A DNA stretch of 64,000 nucleotides from Candidatus Eiseniibacteriota bacterium (lineage in GTDB: Bacteria > Eisenbacteria > RBG-16-71-46 > CAIMUX01): NCBI GenBank assembly GCA_016712505.1, contig JADJQY010000001.1, forward strand, positions 991,322 through 1,055,321, in the 5' to 3' direction. The notes beneath the pieces are model-generated. The model made no database searches and was not told the origin of the DNA. It worked only from the letters and a program-made list of their open reading frames with translations. Made by a program: the position numbers and the translations under genes. Shown in pieces: positions 24,948 to 33,452 of the stretch; within the stretch, counting starts at the first letter, position 1; the number at the start of each line of letters is the position of its first letter.

Positions 24948-26219
24948 CTAGAATCCGACCGAGTACCCAAGCTGCAACGTGCCGATGTTGTAGGTCGGGT
25001 AGAGTTCGAGTTGCCTCTGCGCCCCCACGGCGCCCGCAGGATGCTGATCCCCCCACTGCCGGATGTACTCGCCCCGCACGCTGAACTCACCCGGGAGCGA
25101 GGCGAGCGGGAACCCGTACTTGAGACCCACGGTCGACGAACGCATGTCGCCCAGTCGGTAGTCGCTCGACGCGCTCTCCGGCAGGTCGTCTCCGCTGTGC
25201 AATCCAAAGGTGTAGAAGTCCGCTGCGGTCTGCGCGTAGTAGCGGACATGGGGCTGCAGGTAGCGGCCTTCGTTCAGCTCGAGTCGGTAGCGCCCGTCGA
25301 TGGTCTGTGAACGAACGCCCCAGCTGTCATGGTAGTAGCGGTGCGACAGGTAGAGCACGTCGCGCTCGAAGTGGTAGACCGAGCTGCTCAGGATGCTGGT
25401 GCGTTCCCGCTTTCCCGGCCGCTTCTCCGCGATCGTGCCCACCTGCTCCCCGTCTTCCGGGTCGACCACGCTGACCACCTTGTATGGCTCGGTCAGGTAG
25501 CCGTCTTCCTTGGTTGCTCCCACGTTCAGCCCGACCAGCCACCGGCGGGTCAGTACGCGGGTGATCCCCACCATGCCGTCGATCACCCGCTTCGGGTGGG
25601 TGCCCTTGTCCTCGCGCCCGGTGCCCAGGGCCTGCGGCGTGCCTCCGACCGGATCGACGGTGTCGTGGTTCAACCCGGCCCCGAGGGACACCGTGGTCAG
25701 TCGTTGAAACAGCTCGACCGAAACCGTTCCGTTGACTCCGAACGATTGGTAGTCGGTCTCGGCCGAAACATGTCCGCCCAGGTTGGTCTTGACCAGGTGA
25801 CCGACCGGCGCCTCCCAGGCGAGGTCGGTGGAGAACCGGCTGTCATGAAATCCCCGAGTGGGGATCTTGCCCGCCGGAGTGGTCTGCTGATTGCCGGACG
25901 GGGTGGTGTAGGTCTGCGGTCGGGTGGACGGCATCGCACCAGTGGCCGATGCGCCGGTCATGGTGTCGAAACCGAGCTTGGCCGACAAACGCTGGCCGTT
26001 CGTGTAGAGCCGGCTCACCCGGAAGATTGGCTCGAAGATCGTGGTGCCGCCCTTCTCGCCGTAGATCAGGGTCGCGGTCTCGAGGTTCCATCGATCGCCC
26101 GCGGCGGCGCGGGCGTTCGAGGGGACGGTCGCCGCGCCGGCCGCGAGCAAGGTGCAGGCTGCGGCGCGCAGTGCGCCGCGAATCGTTCCGGGTCGGGGCT
26201 CGTTCAATTGCATCCGCAT
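24948..26219 (-). CDS. DUF3570 outer-membrane-type protein
   Basis: 423 residues from the ATG at 26219, overlapping the end of the DUF4266 gene. An N-terminal signal peptide (AACTLLAAGAATVPSNARAA) is followed by beta-strand-rich sequence alternating polar and hydrophobic residues (YLQPHVRYYAQTAADFY, LELYPTYNIGTLQLGYSVGF). The final aromatic residue is typical of outer-membrane barrels. DUF3570 proteins are usually encoded beside DUF4266 and ApbE genes, as here. Role unknown, presumed outer-membrane component of an exported redox system. Confidence 0.85.
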   Translation of the reverse strand: MRMQLNEPRPGTIRGALRAAACTLLAAGAATVPSNARAAAGDRWNLETATLIYGEKGGTTIFEPIFRVSRLYTNGQRLSAKLGFDTMTGASATGAMPSTRPQTYTTPSGNQQTTPAGKIPTRGFHDSRFSTDLAWEAPVGHLVKTNLGGHVSAETDYQSFGVNGTVSVELFQRLTTVSLGAGLNHDTVDPVGGTPQALGTGREDKGTHPKRVIDGMVGITRVLTRRWLVGLNVGATKEDGYLTEPYKVVSVVDPEDGEQVGTIAEKRPGKRERTSILSSSVYHFERDVLYLSHRYYHDSWGVRSQTIDGRYRLELNEGRYLQPHVRYYAQTAADFYTFGLHSGDDLPESASSDYRLGDMRSSTVGLKYGFPLASLPGEFSVRGEYIRQWGDQHPAGAVGAQRQLELYPTYNIGTLQLGYSVGF

Positions 26220-26476
26220 CCTCCGCCCCCGACGCCCGACCCGCCGGTCGACGCTTCCTTGCTGAAGTAGATGTGCTGGTCGATCTCGTTCTCCACCGCG
26301 GACGGGGCAAACTGCATCTTCTCTTCCGCCAGCAGATCGCGGTCCCACGGCTCCACCTTGAGTGCGGCACATCCGCTCGTGCCCAGGGAGAGCGCTGCGA
26401 GCCAGACCAGCGGCGAACCGACCCCCGCTGCCATGCTTTCGACCCTCGCCCGGAGACCCAGGTCCCGACTCGGCAT
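26204..26476 (-). CDS. DUF4266 mini-lipoprotein with Gly/Cys tail
   Basis: 90 residues from the ATG at 26476, whose start overlaps the TlpA-like stop (TGATG). A hydrophobic segment ends at the lipobox-like GTSGCAAL, so the mature lipoprotein would be about 50 residues. It carries the DUF4266 core (VEPWDRDLLAEEKMQFAP, ENEIDQHIYFSKEAS) and ends in GGSGVGGGGCGCN, a glycine-rich tail with a CxC pair. The 3' end overlaps the DUF3570 start by 16 bases. Possible roles for the tail (metal, thiol or modified peptide) are inference. Confidence 0.88.
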   Translation of the reverse strand: MPSRDLGLRARVESMAAGVGSPLVWLAALSLGTSGCAALKVEPWDRDLLAEEKMQFAPSAVENEIDQHIYFSKEASTGGSGVGGGGCGCN

Positions 26477-27018
26477 CACTTGGATCCCTCCTTCGGGGCG
26501 GCCAGCGCGAGCTCGCGCGCGATCGCCGCCTCCACCCCTGCAGTGTCCTTCGCGTCGAAGCCAAAGTGCGAGTAGGCGATCTGTCCATCCGCGCCGATGA
26601 CGAAACTCGACGGCATCGCCTTCACCTTGTAAGCGGCCGCCGTCTTTCCTTCCGGATCGAACACCACGGTGAAGATCGGCTCGTTCTTGGCCACGAAGGC
26701 ATCGGCCAGCTCGCGCTTCTTGTCCAGGTTGATCGCCACCAGGACGAACGGCCCATCCTTGTGCTTCATCGCAAGCGCGTTCATCCAGGGAAAGGACCGC
26801 CGACACGGCTCGCACCACGATGCCCAGAAGTCGACGTAGACGACCTTTCCCTTCAGCTGGGACAGCGAGACCGAGCCGTTGGCGGTGGGCAGGACGAAGT
26901 CGGGGGCGGGTGTGCGGGCGTCGGGTTCTGCCCAGGCGGGGCAAGTCGAAATGGAGAGCATCAGAGCGAAGGAGGCCGTCGCCCCGCGCGGCGGACGCGC
27001 GATCCGGGTCCATTGCAT
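26476..27018 (-). CDS. TlpA-like exported thioredoxin-fold protein
   Basis: 180 residues from the ATG at 27018 (AGGACAG upstream; a GTG at 27036 is also in frame). The signal peptide ends near PAWAEP. The thioredoxin fold carries the redox motif FWASWCEPCRR (CxxC) and the cis-Pro motif KAMPSSFVIG. It probably acts as a periplasmic disulfide reductase supplying electrons to partners such as the Cys-tailed DUF4266 lipoprotein downstream. It is the first gene of the four-gene redox operon. Confidence 0.92.
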   Translation of the reverse strand: MQWTRIARPPRGATASFALMLSISTCPAWAEPDARTPAPDFVLPTANGSVSLSQLKGKVVYVDFWASWCEPCRRSFPWMNALAMKHKDGPFVLVAINLDKKRELADAFVAKNEPIFTVVFDPEGKTAAAYKVKAMPSSFVIGADGQIAYSHFGFDAKDTAGVEAAIARELALAAPKEGSK

Positions 27019-27116
27019 GACTGTCTGTCCTTCCACCGTGGAGACCTGAGGACGATCGCTTCGAGCGTGAATCCGGATGTTGATACCGCCGGATGCAATG
27101 CGGGGTCCAGAGCAAA

Positions 27117-27152
27117 CGCAGAAACCCCGGGGGAGAGGTGTTTCCCCCGGGG
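27117..27152 (-). terminator. Strong hairpin terminator after the minus-strand propeller gene
   Basis: A 9-bp GC stem (27125-27133 paired with 27144-27152) is followed on the minus strand by TTTCTG. It stands between the end of the 27232-28842 gene and the TlpA-like gene, so it separates the two transcription units. Confidence 0.7.
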
Positions 27153-27231
27153 CTATGCCCCCTTCCAGGGATGCGGATGGTGCTGCTCTTGCGAACCGAT
27201 CACAAGTGCGGGATAGGTTCGGTCCAGGTGC

Positions 27232-28842
27232 TCAACGCGACAGCGACACCCACGCCGTCACCGGCGCCAGGCCTGGGCTCTTCAGGACGATTGCGTATCG
27301 ACCTGAGGGTGCGGGCTGATTCCCCTCAGTCTTCCCGTCCCACTCGATCGTTGCTGGCAGCGCCGAGAGCTCTCCGGACCAGATCGAGCGTATCCCCCGC
27401 CCTTGCACGTCAAAGACGGCAAGTTCCCCCGCACCGTCGGGAAACCCGCTCACCCGGTGCAGGGTGATCTGAAACGCCCCCCTGCTTGGGTTCGGGGATA
27501 CGGTGAAGAACTCCGGAAACGTCGTGACCGATTCCGAACGATCATTCAGGAGGATGGAGTCGCGCGCACCTCGCACCGGTCGAGGCGGTGGGGATCCTGG
27601 CCAGGCTGCGGTGCTGGCTGAGAGGAGGGTTACTCCCATGTCTGGATCAGACTGCCCAAGGTAGTAGAGGCGCAGATCGACTCCGCTGGACGTCGATTCG
27701 TCGATGAGGTCCGGACAGTACGTGCCCTTGTTGTCGTAGGGACTATCGAACCCATCGAACGCCGGAGGTGTGGTGACCCCACCTGATGAACCGCACTGTG
27801 TGCCGCACTCCCACGTGTCGCCCCAGTTCGTCGAGGTCATGTAGGCGATCCGTTGACAACGCGAGGCCTCTACGCCCACGTAGAACAGGTACACCGTGTT
27901 CGTAGAGGAATCGACGATCAGCCTCGGGCGGTAGGCCTTTTCCTCTTTCCAGAACACGGTGGGATCTTCCGTGATGCATGCACCGGTACGCGCAGGGTTC
28001 GAGGGGGTAGCACCATAGTCTCGGCGCACGAACCTCCCGCCGACACCTCCAGCGTTCCAGCGATCAGCGTAGGCGACACCGATTCCGCTCCACTTGGGGC
28101 TGGAGATCGGAAGACTCGCGTTCATGCCTGCGTAGGCGAGCATGATGCGTCGTCGCGGATTCTGTGCAACCCAGCTAGGATCGTACTCCTTGATGTCGAT
28201 GATTGAAGGATTCTGCACGCTGCTCTGGTCCCAGGCGTTGGTGTTGCCCGGTGTCAAGACGACCTTCGCCGGTGTGAGCGTGACGCCATAGTCGTTGGAC
28301 GATGCGTACGCCATCAGGTTGCCGTTGTCGGCGCTGAAGTAGACGTGAAGGCGACCTTCCAGGTTCGACCACACGAGGTCGGTGCACTTCGCTAGTTGGA
28401 TGCCCGCCGCGCCGGCTGGAATGACCCGCGTTGTCGGGATGTTCGACCAGGACGCACCCTGGTTCGTCGATTCCCACCGGTAGATCCCGTTCGCCCCAGG
28501 TCCCCGGTCTTCTCGCATGAAGACCACGTAAACCGGACTCGTAGTACCGGCACGCGGCGGGAGCTTCGCGATCGAATAGCAACCGTCCCCGTGGTTCAGC
28601 GGGCTGGTCAGCCCCGCAACCGGCAGGAACGGGGCCGGGTTGTTCACGCCGATTGGCGGGCAGTTGTCGACGGCGTTAGGGAGACTGGCCAAGTCGCCCG
28701 CCGCGGCATCTTCCTTGCACGCCAAGGCCAATCCGGGCGTGAGGAAAGCCGAGATGGTCATCATGGCCAAGCCCGACACTGCCCTCCGGTGCCAGGATGA
28801 GAGTCGGGGTCCAATCTGTGAGCTGGACCGAAGCTGAGTCAT
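27232..28842 (-). CDS. Secreted sialidase/GH43-like beta-propeller with C-terminal sorting-like domain
   Basis: 536 residues from the ATG at 28842 (GAGGAGGT upstream). A signal peptide ends near GLALACKE. The middle shows propeller-type repeats (VYVVFMREDRGPG, YAYASSNDYG-like, VYLFYVGVEASRC) with paired cysteines (CGTQCGSS). The C-terminal FlgD-like Ig module begins SPNPSRGAFQITL and ends WVSLSR. It is similar in plan to the protein at 33453 (Cys-rich N-terminus, BNR-like repeats, same C-terminus), so the two are probably paralogues. Substrate unknown. The base composition of this gene looks lower in GC than its neighbours. Confidence 0.8.
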   Translation of the reverse strand: MTQLRSSSQIGPRLSSWHRRAVSGLAMMTISAFLTPGLALACKEDAAAGDLASLPNAVDNCPPIGVNNPAPFLPVAGLTSPLNHGDGCYSIAKLPPRAGTTSPVYVVFMREDRGPGANGIYRWESTNQGASWSNIPTTRVIPAGAAGIQLAKCTDLVWSNLEGRLHVYFSADNGNLMAYASSNDYGVTLTPAKVVLTPGNTNAWDQSSVQNPSIIDIKEYDPSWVAQNPRRRIMLAYAGMNASLPISSPKWSGIGVAYADRWNAGGVGGRFVRRDYGATPSNPARTGACITEDPTVFWKEEKAYRPRLIVDSSTNTVYLFYVGVEASRCQRIAYMTSTNWGDTWECGTQCGSSGGVTTPPAFDGFDSPYDNKGTYCPDLIDESTSSGVDLRLYYLGQSDPDMGVTLLSASTAAWPGSPPPRPVRGARDSILLNDRSESVTTFPEFFTVSPNPSRGAFQITLHRVSGFPDGAGELAVFDVQGRGIRSIWSGELSALPATIEWDGKTEGNQPAPSGRYAIVLKSPGLAPVTAWVSLSR

Positions 28843-29180
28843 TTACTACCTCCTCTGCGGGCGCGTTTGCAGGCTGGGAGTCATGGGCGTCTCCAGGGAC
28901 AGGGAGGACCACGGGCAACCTTTCCCACGGCCATGGGCGCGAAACGACCGGCTTGATACAGGCTCGATTCAATGAGGTGGCGAGTCTCGGCGCAGAATCG
29001 TCTCTGCGCGCATGTATCGATTCGCCCGGCCGAGTCCCATTCGCTCGAGAGGGACTGAGTTCGGCCTACCTTCTCCGGAGTTCAGCGGCTAGACTCGACG
29101 ACCACTGGTTGACCGCCGGGAGCGGCGTGGACGAACTGATAGTCGGCGACCAGTTCCAAGCTGGGGAGGGGGACCGAGAG
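28843..29180. other. Divergent gap before modA; no clear gene
   Basis: The forward frame leading into modA is open through this stretch, but no signal-peptide-like start or ribosome-binding site was found before 29181. A small hairpin GCGCAGA / TCTCTGCGC lies near 28998. No molybdate-responsive element was recognised. Confidence 0.4.
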
Positions 29181-30074
29181 TTGAACATCCTACGCGAGCC
29201 AACTGCTGGCTGGCTGCCGCTCCGCCCGCGCGCCTCGATTCTCGGAACTCTCAAGATCGTCCTGGCTGCGGCGGTCTTGTTCCTGAACGCCGACGTGGAA
29301 GCCGGCCAGCACCTCGCGCCCCCTCCGTCGTTCGCCCCTGGCGATCAGGCGTTCATCATCTTCGCCGGGGCGGGGTTTCGGTTGCCGTTGGAAGAGGCGG
29401 CGCGGGTGTTCGGCGATCGAAACGGCTTGGAGATCGAAGCGAGTTTTGCCGGCAGCGGGTGTCTGCTCGCCCAGGCCGAACTCCTGGGGCGGGGGGACGT
29501 GTTCGTGCCCGGGGAGGAAATCTACGTCGACCAGGCGCGGTCCCGGGGCCTGGTGGGGGCCACCGCCCGGCTCGCCTTTCTCGAGCCGGTGATCGCGGTG
29601 CCGAAGGGGAACCCACAGGGCATCGTTCGCCTCTCTGACCTGGCGCGACCGGGGCTTCGGTTGGGGCTGGGTGATCCGAGTTCGGTTGCCGTCGGTCTGG
29701 CGGCAGAGCGCTGGATCGATGATGGCCTTTCCAGCCCGATGGCGGCGGGAGTGCGCGCCAACGTTCGAACTCGCGCGCTCAACGTGAACGAGCTGGGCAG
29801 CCAGCTTGCCCTCGACGCGCTCGATGCCGCGGTGGTCTGGAATGCCACCCTTCCGCTCTTCGCCGCGCTGGAAGCTGCGCCGGTTGAGGGAGGTTGGGAC
29901 CACCGTACTGTGATCGTGGGAGCAACGCTCAACTTTGCCCGACATCCAGGCGAGGCCCGGGCGTTCCTCGACTTTCTGTCTGGTCCTGAAGGCCGCGCCA
30001 TCTTCGAGCGGCACGGCTATCAAGCGTGGCGAGCGGAAGACGATCCCGGCCGTAGCGCCGCCGTTACGAGATGA
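29181..30074 (+). CDS. modA: Molybdate/tungstate ABC transporter substrate-binding protein
   Basis: 297 residues from a TTG at 29181 with GGGGAGGGGG upstream (the start is uncertain because the frame is open further back). A hydrophobic signal segment (ILGTLKIVLAAAVLFLN) precedes the ModA-type body: IIFAGAGFRLPLEEAARVF, FAGSGCLLAQAELLGRGDVF and LEPVIAVPKGNPQGI. The protein should bind molybdate or tungstate outside the inner membrane and pass it to ModB. The stop overlaps the modB start (ATGA). Confidence 0.85.
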   Translation: MNILREPTAGWLPLRPRASILGTLKIVLAAAVLFLNADVEAGQHLAPPPSFAPGDQAFIIFAGAGFRLPLEEAARVFGDRNGLEIEASFAGSGCLLAQAELLGRGDVFVPGEEIYVDQARSRGLVGATARLAFLEPVIAVPKGNPQGIVRLSDLARPGLRLGLGDPSSVAVGLAAERWIDDGLSSPMAAGVRANVRTRALNVNELGSQLALDALDAAVVWNATLPLFAALEAAPVEGGWDHRTVIVGATLNFARHPGEARAFLDFLSGPEGRAIFERHGYQAWRAEDDPGRSAAVTR

Positions 30075-30883
30075 TCGGACTGCGGAAGCGGAACCTCCTC
30101 TTTCGGCTCTCGCTGCTCGCCTGCCTCGGCGTACTGAGTCTCTTCGTTGGCCTCTTCCTTCTTTCCTCCTTCGTCTATGCCGGGCCGCTGCGCCTCCTCG
30201 ATCTGCTCCGCCGGCCGGAGGCGCAGCAGTCGATCTGGCTCTCGCTCTGGACCAGTTCGCTCTCGACCCTCCTGGCACTGGTCTTCGCCGTTCCCTCGGC
30301 CTACGTGCTGACCCGTCATCGCGTGCCTGGGGCAGGCGTGCTCGACGTGCTGCTCGACCTGCCGATCGTGTTGCCCCCGTTGGTCGCGGGGTTCAGTCTG
30401 CTCCTGCTCTACACGCTCCTCGGTCGCTGGCTTGGTTCGCGCACCTTGGAATCGGCCGGGCTCGACCTGCGCTTCTCCCAACCAGGGATCGTGCTCGCGC
30501 AGTTCACCATCGCCGCGCCGTTGGCGGTGCGGGTGATGCGCGCCGCCTTCCAGGAAGTTCCGGTTCGCCTCGAGTCGATGGCGCGTTCTCTCGGTGCAGG
30601 AGAGGCGGAGAACTTTCGGCGCATTTCGCTTCCGATGGCGCGCAACGGGATCCTGGCCGGGACGATCCTGGTCTGGGCGCGCAGCGTCGCCGAGTTCGGG
30701 CCGATCCTGGTCTTTGCCGGCGCGGTGCGGGGAAAGACCGACGTGCTGCCGATCTCGATCTTCCTCTCGTTCTCCAATGGCGAGATCGAAAACGGAGTCG
30801 CCCTCTCCGCGCTCCTCATCGTTGTGGGGGTGCTCGCCCTGGCGCTCATCCGTCGTCTGGGCGGATCGTTGGTCGTGGGATGA
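30071..30883 (+). CDS. modB: Molybdate/tungstate ABC transporter permease
   Basis: 270 residues with about five or six membrane segments. The coupling-loop signature of ABC importers is present (ESMARSLGAGEAENFRRISL, PMARNGILAGTILVWAR). AVPSAYVLTRHRVPG and LPIVLPPLVAGFSLLLL are typical of ModB-type permeases. Start and stop overlap modA and modC by ATGA, showing translational coupling. Confidence 0.92.
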   Translation: MIGLRKRNLLFRLSLLACLGVLSLFVGLFLLSSFVYAGPLRLLDLLRRPEAQQSIWLSLWTSSLSTLLALVFAVPSAYVLTRHRVPGAGVLDVLLDLPIVLPPLVAGFSLLLLYTLLGRWLGSRTLESAGLDLRFSQPGIVLAQFTIAAPLAVRVMRAAFQEVPVRLESMARSLGAGEAENFRRISLPMARNGILAGTILVWARSVAEFGPILVFAGAVRGKTDVLPISIFLSFSNGEIENGVALSALLIVVGVLALALIRRLGGSLVVG

Positions 30884-31554
30884 GTTCACCAGTGTCGGCG
30901 GCGCTGGAGTGGCGCGGGGTTTCGGTCGATTTCGGGGCCTTCGTCCTCCACCAGGTCGATCTGTGCGCGCCCGTCGGGACCTGGCTCGCGATCGTCGGCC
31001 CCACCGGTGCGGGGAAGAGCCTGCTGCTCGAAGCGGCGGCCGGATTCCTGGTCCCGACCGAGGGAGAGATCCTGGGACACGGAAACAGCCTGACCCAGTT
31101 GCCACCTGAGCTGCGCGGGCTGGCCTACGTTCCCCAGGACGATCTCCTGTTTCCCTGCTTCGACGTCAGGGAGAACCTCTCCTTCGGCATGCGCGAGGGA
31201 GCCCAGAACGCCGCATCGACCGCGGGGGACGCGATCTCGCGCCTCGCGAAACAGTTGGAGATCGATCATCTGCTCGCGCGACGCACGCGGGGGCTCTCGG
31301 GCGGAGAGGCGCAGCGGATCGCGCTGGGGAGGGCGTTGCTCTCAGGCACGGACACCCTGCTCCTCGACGAGTGTACCTCGGCGCTCGATGCGGCGACCAA
31401 GAGCCGGGTCGGGGACCTCCTCGCTGACTGGCGCACGCGCGGAGGCCGCACCATCGTCCAGGTGACGCATGACTCCGAGGAGGCGCGGGCGCGGGCCGAT
31501 ACGATCGCCACCTTGGAGGGGGGGCGACTGGTGCGGATCGTGGCGGCGCGCTGA
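30880..31554 (+). CDS. modC: Molybdate/tungstate ABC transporter ATPase, short form
   Basis: 224 residues. Walker A is GPTGAGKS, the signature is LSGGEAQR, and Walker B is TLLLDECTSALD (Cys replaces the usual Pro after DE). A switch His is present in QVTHDSEEA. The protein ends after the nucleotide-binding domain and lacks the C-terminal TOBE/MOP domain of full-length ModC, so molybdate feedback through that domain is not expected. It overlaps modB by 4 bases. Confidence 0.9.
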   Translation: MSSPVSAALEWRGVSVDFGAFVLHQVDLCAPVGTWLAIVGPTGAGKSLLLEAAAGFLVPTEGEILGHGNSLTQLPPELRGLAYVPQDDLLFPCFDVRENLSFGMREGAQNAASTAGDAISRLAKQLEIDHLLARRTRGLSGGEAQRIALGRALLSGTDTLLLDECTSALDAATKSRVGDLLADWRTRGGRTIVQVTHDSEEARARADTIATLEGGRLVRIVAAR

Positions 31555-31662
31555 ACGCTCTCGGAACGTTGTATCATTACCTCCGTTCTTCGCTCTTTCT
31601 GGGGTGGGCACTTTGCCGCTGCACCGCGTTCCGGTAGGATCCCGTCCCCCAAGGAGGTCCCA

Positions 31663-31938
31663 ATGCAGGTCTGCTTCGAGTTCTCCCACCGACTGCGTGA
31701 GACGCTCGGCGTCCCCGCCCTGACCTTGGACTTGCCCGACGGCGCCGATCTCTCGTCGGCCCTCTCTCGCCTGGCGCGCGAGATCGCCCTGCGGTGCCGG
31801 GGAGAGTTCCTCCACGAAGGAACGCTGCACCCGAGCTTCCTCATCGTCATGGACGGCGAGGTGCACCCCAGAGACCATCACTCGACGCTGCGCGACGGCG
31901 CGACGGTTCAGCTTCTTCTGCCGATGGCGGGCGGATGA
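31663..31938 (+). CDS. MoaD/ThiS-like sulfur carrier protein
   Basis: 91 residues with the ubiquitin-like pattern and a terminal GG (LLLPMAGG), the site of thiocarboxylate formation. The start at 31663 has AAGGAGG upstream. It overlaps the next gene (ATGA), which encodes the activating enzyme. With modABC upstream, the pair most likely works in molybdopterin/tungstopterin synthesis, although a role in another sulfur-transfer pathway is possible because no moaE or moaA is nearby. Confidence 0.85.
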   Translation: MQVCFEFSHRLRETLGVPALTLDLPDGADLSSALSRLAREIALRCRGEFLHEGTLHPSFLIVMDGEVHPRDHHSTLRDGATVQLLLPMAGG

Positions 31939-32666
31939 CCGTTCCGCGGGGCCGGGATCGCTTTCATCGCCAGAAGCTCAACTCCTGGATTGGAGAGGTC
32001 GGGCAGGAGCGGCTGGCCGGGGCATCGGTGTTGATCACCCGCGTGGGAGGGTTGGGCGGACCCCTGGCGCAGTCGCTGGTTCTGGCCGGAGTGGGGAGGC
32101 TGGTGATCCACCACGAAGGCACGCTCGATCCGGAGGACACGCATCGGATGGTACTGATGGATCCCGGCCGGGTGGGGGAGCCGCGCGCGCCCCAGGCCGC
32201 GGAGTCGCTTCGGCGGATCAACCCCGATCTCCGCCTCGAGTACTCGGAGGCGCGGATCACCCCCGATTCCGCGCGCGCGGCGCTCGGCACTTGCGACCTC
32301 GCCATCGGCGCGGCTCCGACCTTCGAGGAGCGACTCACCCTCAATTCCGCGGCGCGCGCGACCGGGAAGCCGTACCTCGATGCGGCGATGTGCGGGGACG
32401 AGGGGCAGGTGATGCTGGTGCATCCGACGGAGGGTGCCTGTCTCGAGTGCCTTCTGGCCGAGCCCCCTCCCTGGCCGGTCGACTTTCCCGTGGTCGCTCC
32501 GGTGTCCGCGACCATCGGCAACCTCGCCGCCTGGATTGCGCTGCGCGTGCTGACCACTGCGGCCGACCTGCCCTGGGGTCGGTACATCCACTTCGACTTT
32601 CCGCGCTTGGCGCTGACGCACTACACCGTTCCTCGTCGGACGAACTGCGGCACGTGCCTCGATTGA
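31935..32666 (+). CDS. ThiF/MoeB-family E1-like adenylyltransferase
   Basis: 243 residues. It has a Rossmann nucleotide site (LITRVGGLGGPLAQSLVLAG), an E1-like motif (HEGTLDPEDTHRM) and two Cys pairs for zinc (CLEC and CGTC). It lacks a rhodanese domain. It should adenylate the GG terminus of the MoaD-like protein encoded just upstream. The first Rossmann residues deviate a little (RVGGLG instead of GxGGLG). Confidence 0.9.
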   Translation: MTVPRGRDRFHRQKLNSWIGEVGQERLAGASVLITRVGGLGGPLAQSLVLAGVGRLVIHHEGTLDPEDTHRMVLMDPGRVGEPRAPQAAESLRRINPDLRLEYSEARITPDSARAALGTCDLAIGAAPTFEERLTLNSAARATGKPYLDAAMCGDEGQVMLVHPTEGACLECLLAEPPPWPVDFPVVAPVSATIGNLAAWIALRVLTTAADLPWGRYIHFDFPRLALTHYTVPRRTNCGTCLD

Positions 32667-32690
32667 CCCTGGAACCACTTCGGAGGATCG

Positions 32691-33260
32691 ATGCGACCCA
32701 TGAAGTCCGTCCTTGCCACGCCTCTAGCCCTGCTCGCACTCGTCACCGGGCCGACACCCTCCGCGGCCACGCCGCATCAGGCCCACCTCCACTACATGAT
32801 CGGCGTCCGTGCGTACGCCGGATCGAAGAACGCCGCCATGCTGCACCACGAGGCCATCGCCCCCGGGTTGGATCTCTCGCTCTCCCTGGTCAACGCCCGG
32901 GAAATGGGTCGCCTCGCGGCGGAGATCGCGCCCTGGGTGGAGCGGATCGCAAAGGAGTCGGGGGACGAAGCCACGTTGATCGCCGACGAGTTGTCGATCA
33001 TGCGCACGCGAGCCGCGTCGGCGAAGGCGCGCTCGGAGGAGCTGGAGAGCTGGATCGCGCCCTTGGTCGGTCAGGCGGCTACCCCACTGTTGGCGGCTGA
33101 CGACGAGCTGCAACGAAGGGTCGTCTCCCGCGCGGGAGAACTCTTCTACGACTTCACCATGATCCTGCGTCAGCACAAGTCGGCCGAAACGAGACTGGGA
33201 ATCCCGATTCCACCGGATCCGCCGATTCCGAGCGGTGGGTCGACGCCGGCCAAGGAATAG
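32691..33260 (+). CDS. Exported protein of unknown function
   Basis: 189 residues from the ATG at 32691 (CGGAGGATCG upstream). A signal peptide ends near PSAATPH. The mature protein is mostly helical (AREMGRLAAEIAPWVERIAK, ADELSIMRTRAASAKARSEE) with several His residues (HQAHLHYMIG, MLHHEAIAPG) and a Pro-rich end. The HLHYMIG/LHHEAI arrangement could bind metal. No family was recognised. It follows the MoeB-like gene by 24 bases. Confidence 0.7.
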   Translation: MRPMKSVLATPLALLALVTGPTPSAATPHQAHLHYMIGVRAYAGSKNAAMLHHEAIAPGLDLSLSLVNAREMGRLAAEIAPWVERIAKESGDEATLIADELSIMRTRAASAKARSEELESWIAPLVGQAATPLLAADDELQRRVVSRAGELFYDFTMILRQHKSAETRLGIPIPPDPPIPSGGSTPAKE

Positions 33261-33452
33261 CCGCTGCCAGGGTGCGCGCGGGCGATGCTGCGCTCGGTCG
33301 AATCAAGGAAAAGTGCGGCCGTTACGAATGGGGGATTCCCGGCTTGGCGCCCCGGGCGTATGCTTTCCCGCGCGAATCCAACACGCGATTCCGCCCTTCG
33401 CGCGCCCTCGACTCCCGATACGGCGCGATCCCAGGGCGAGAAGGAGGAGGGT

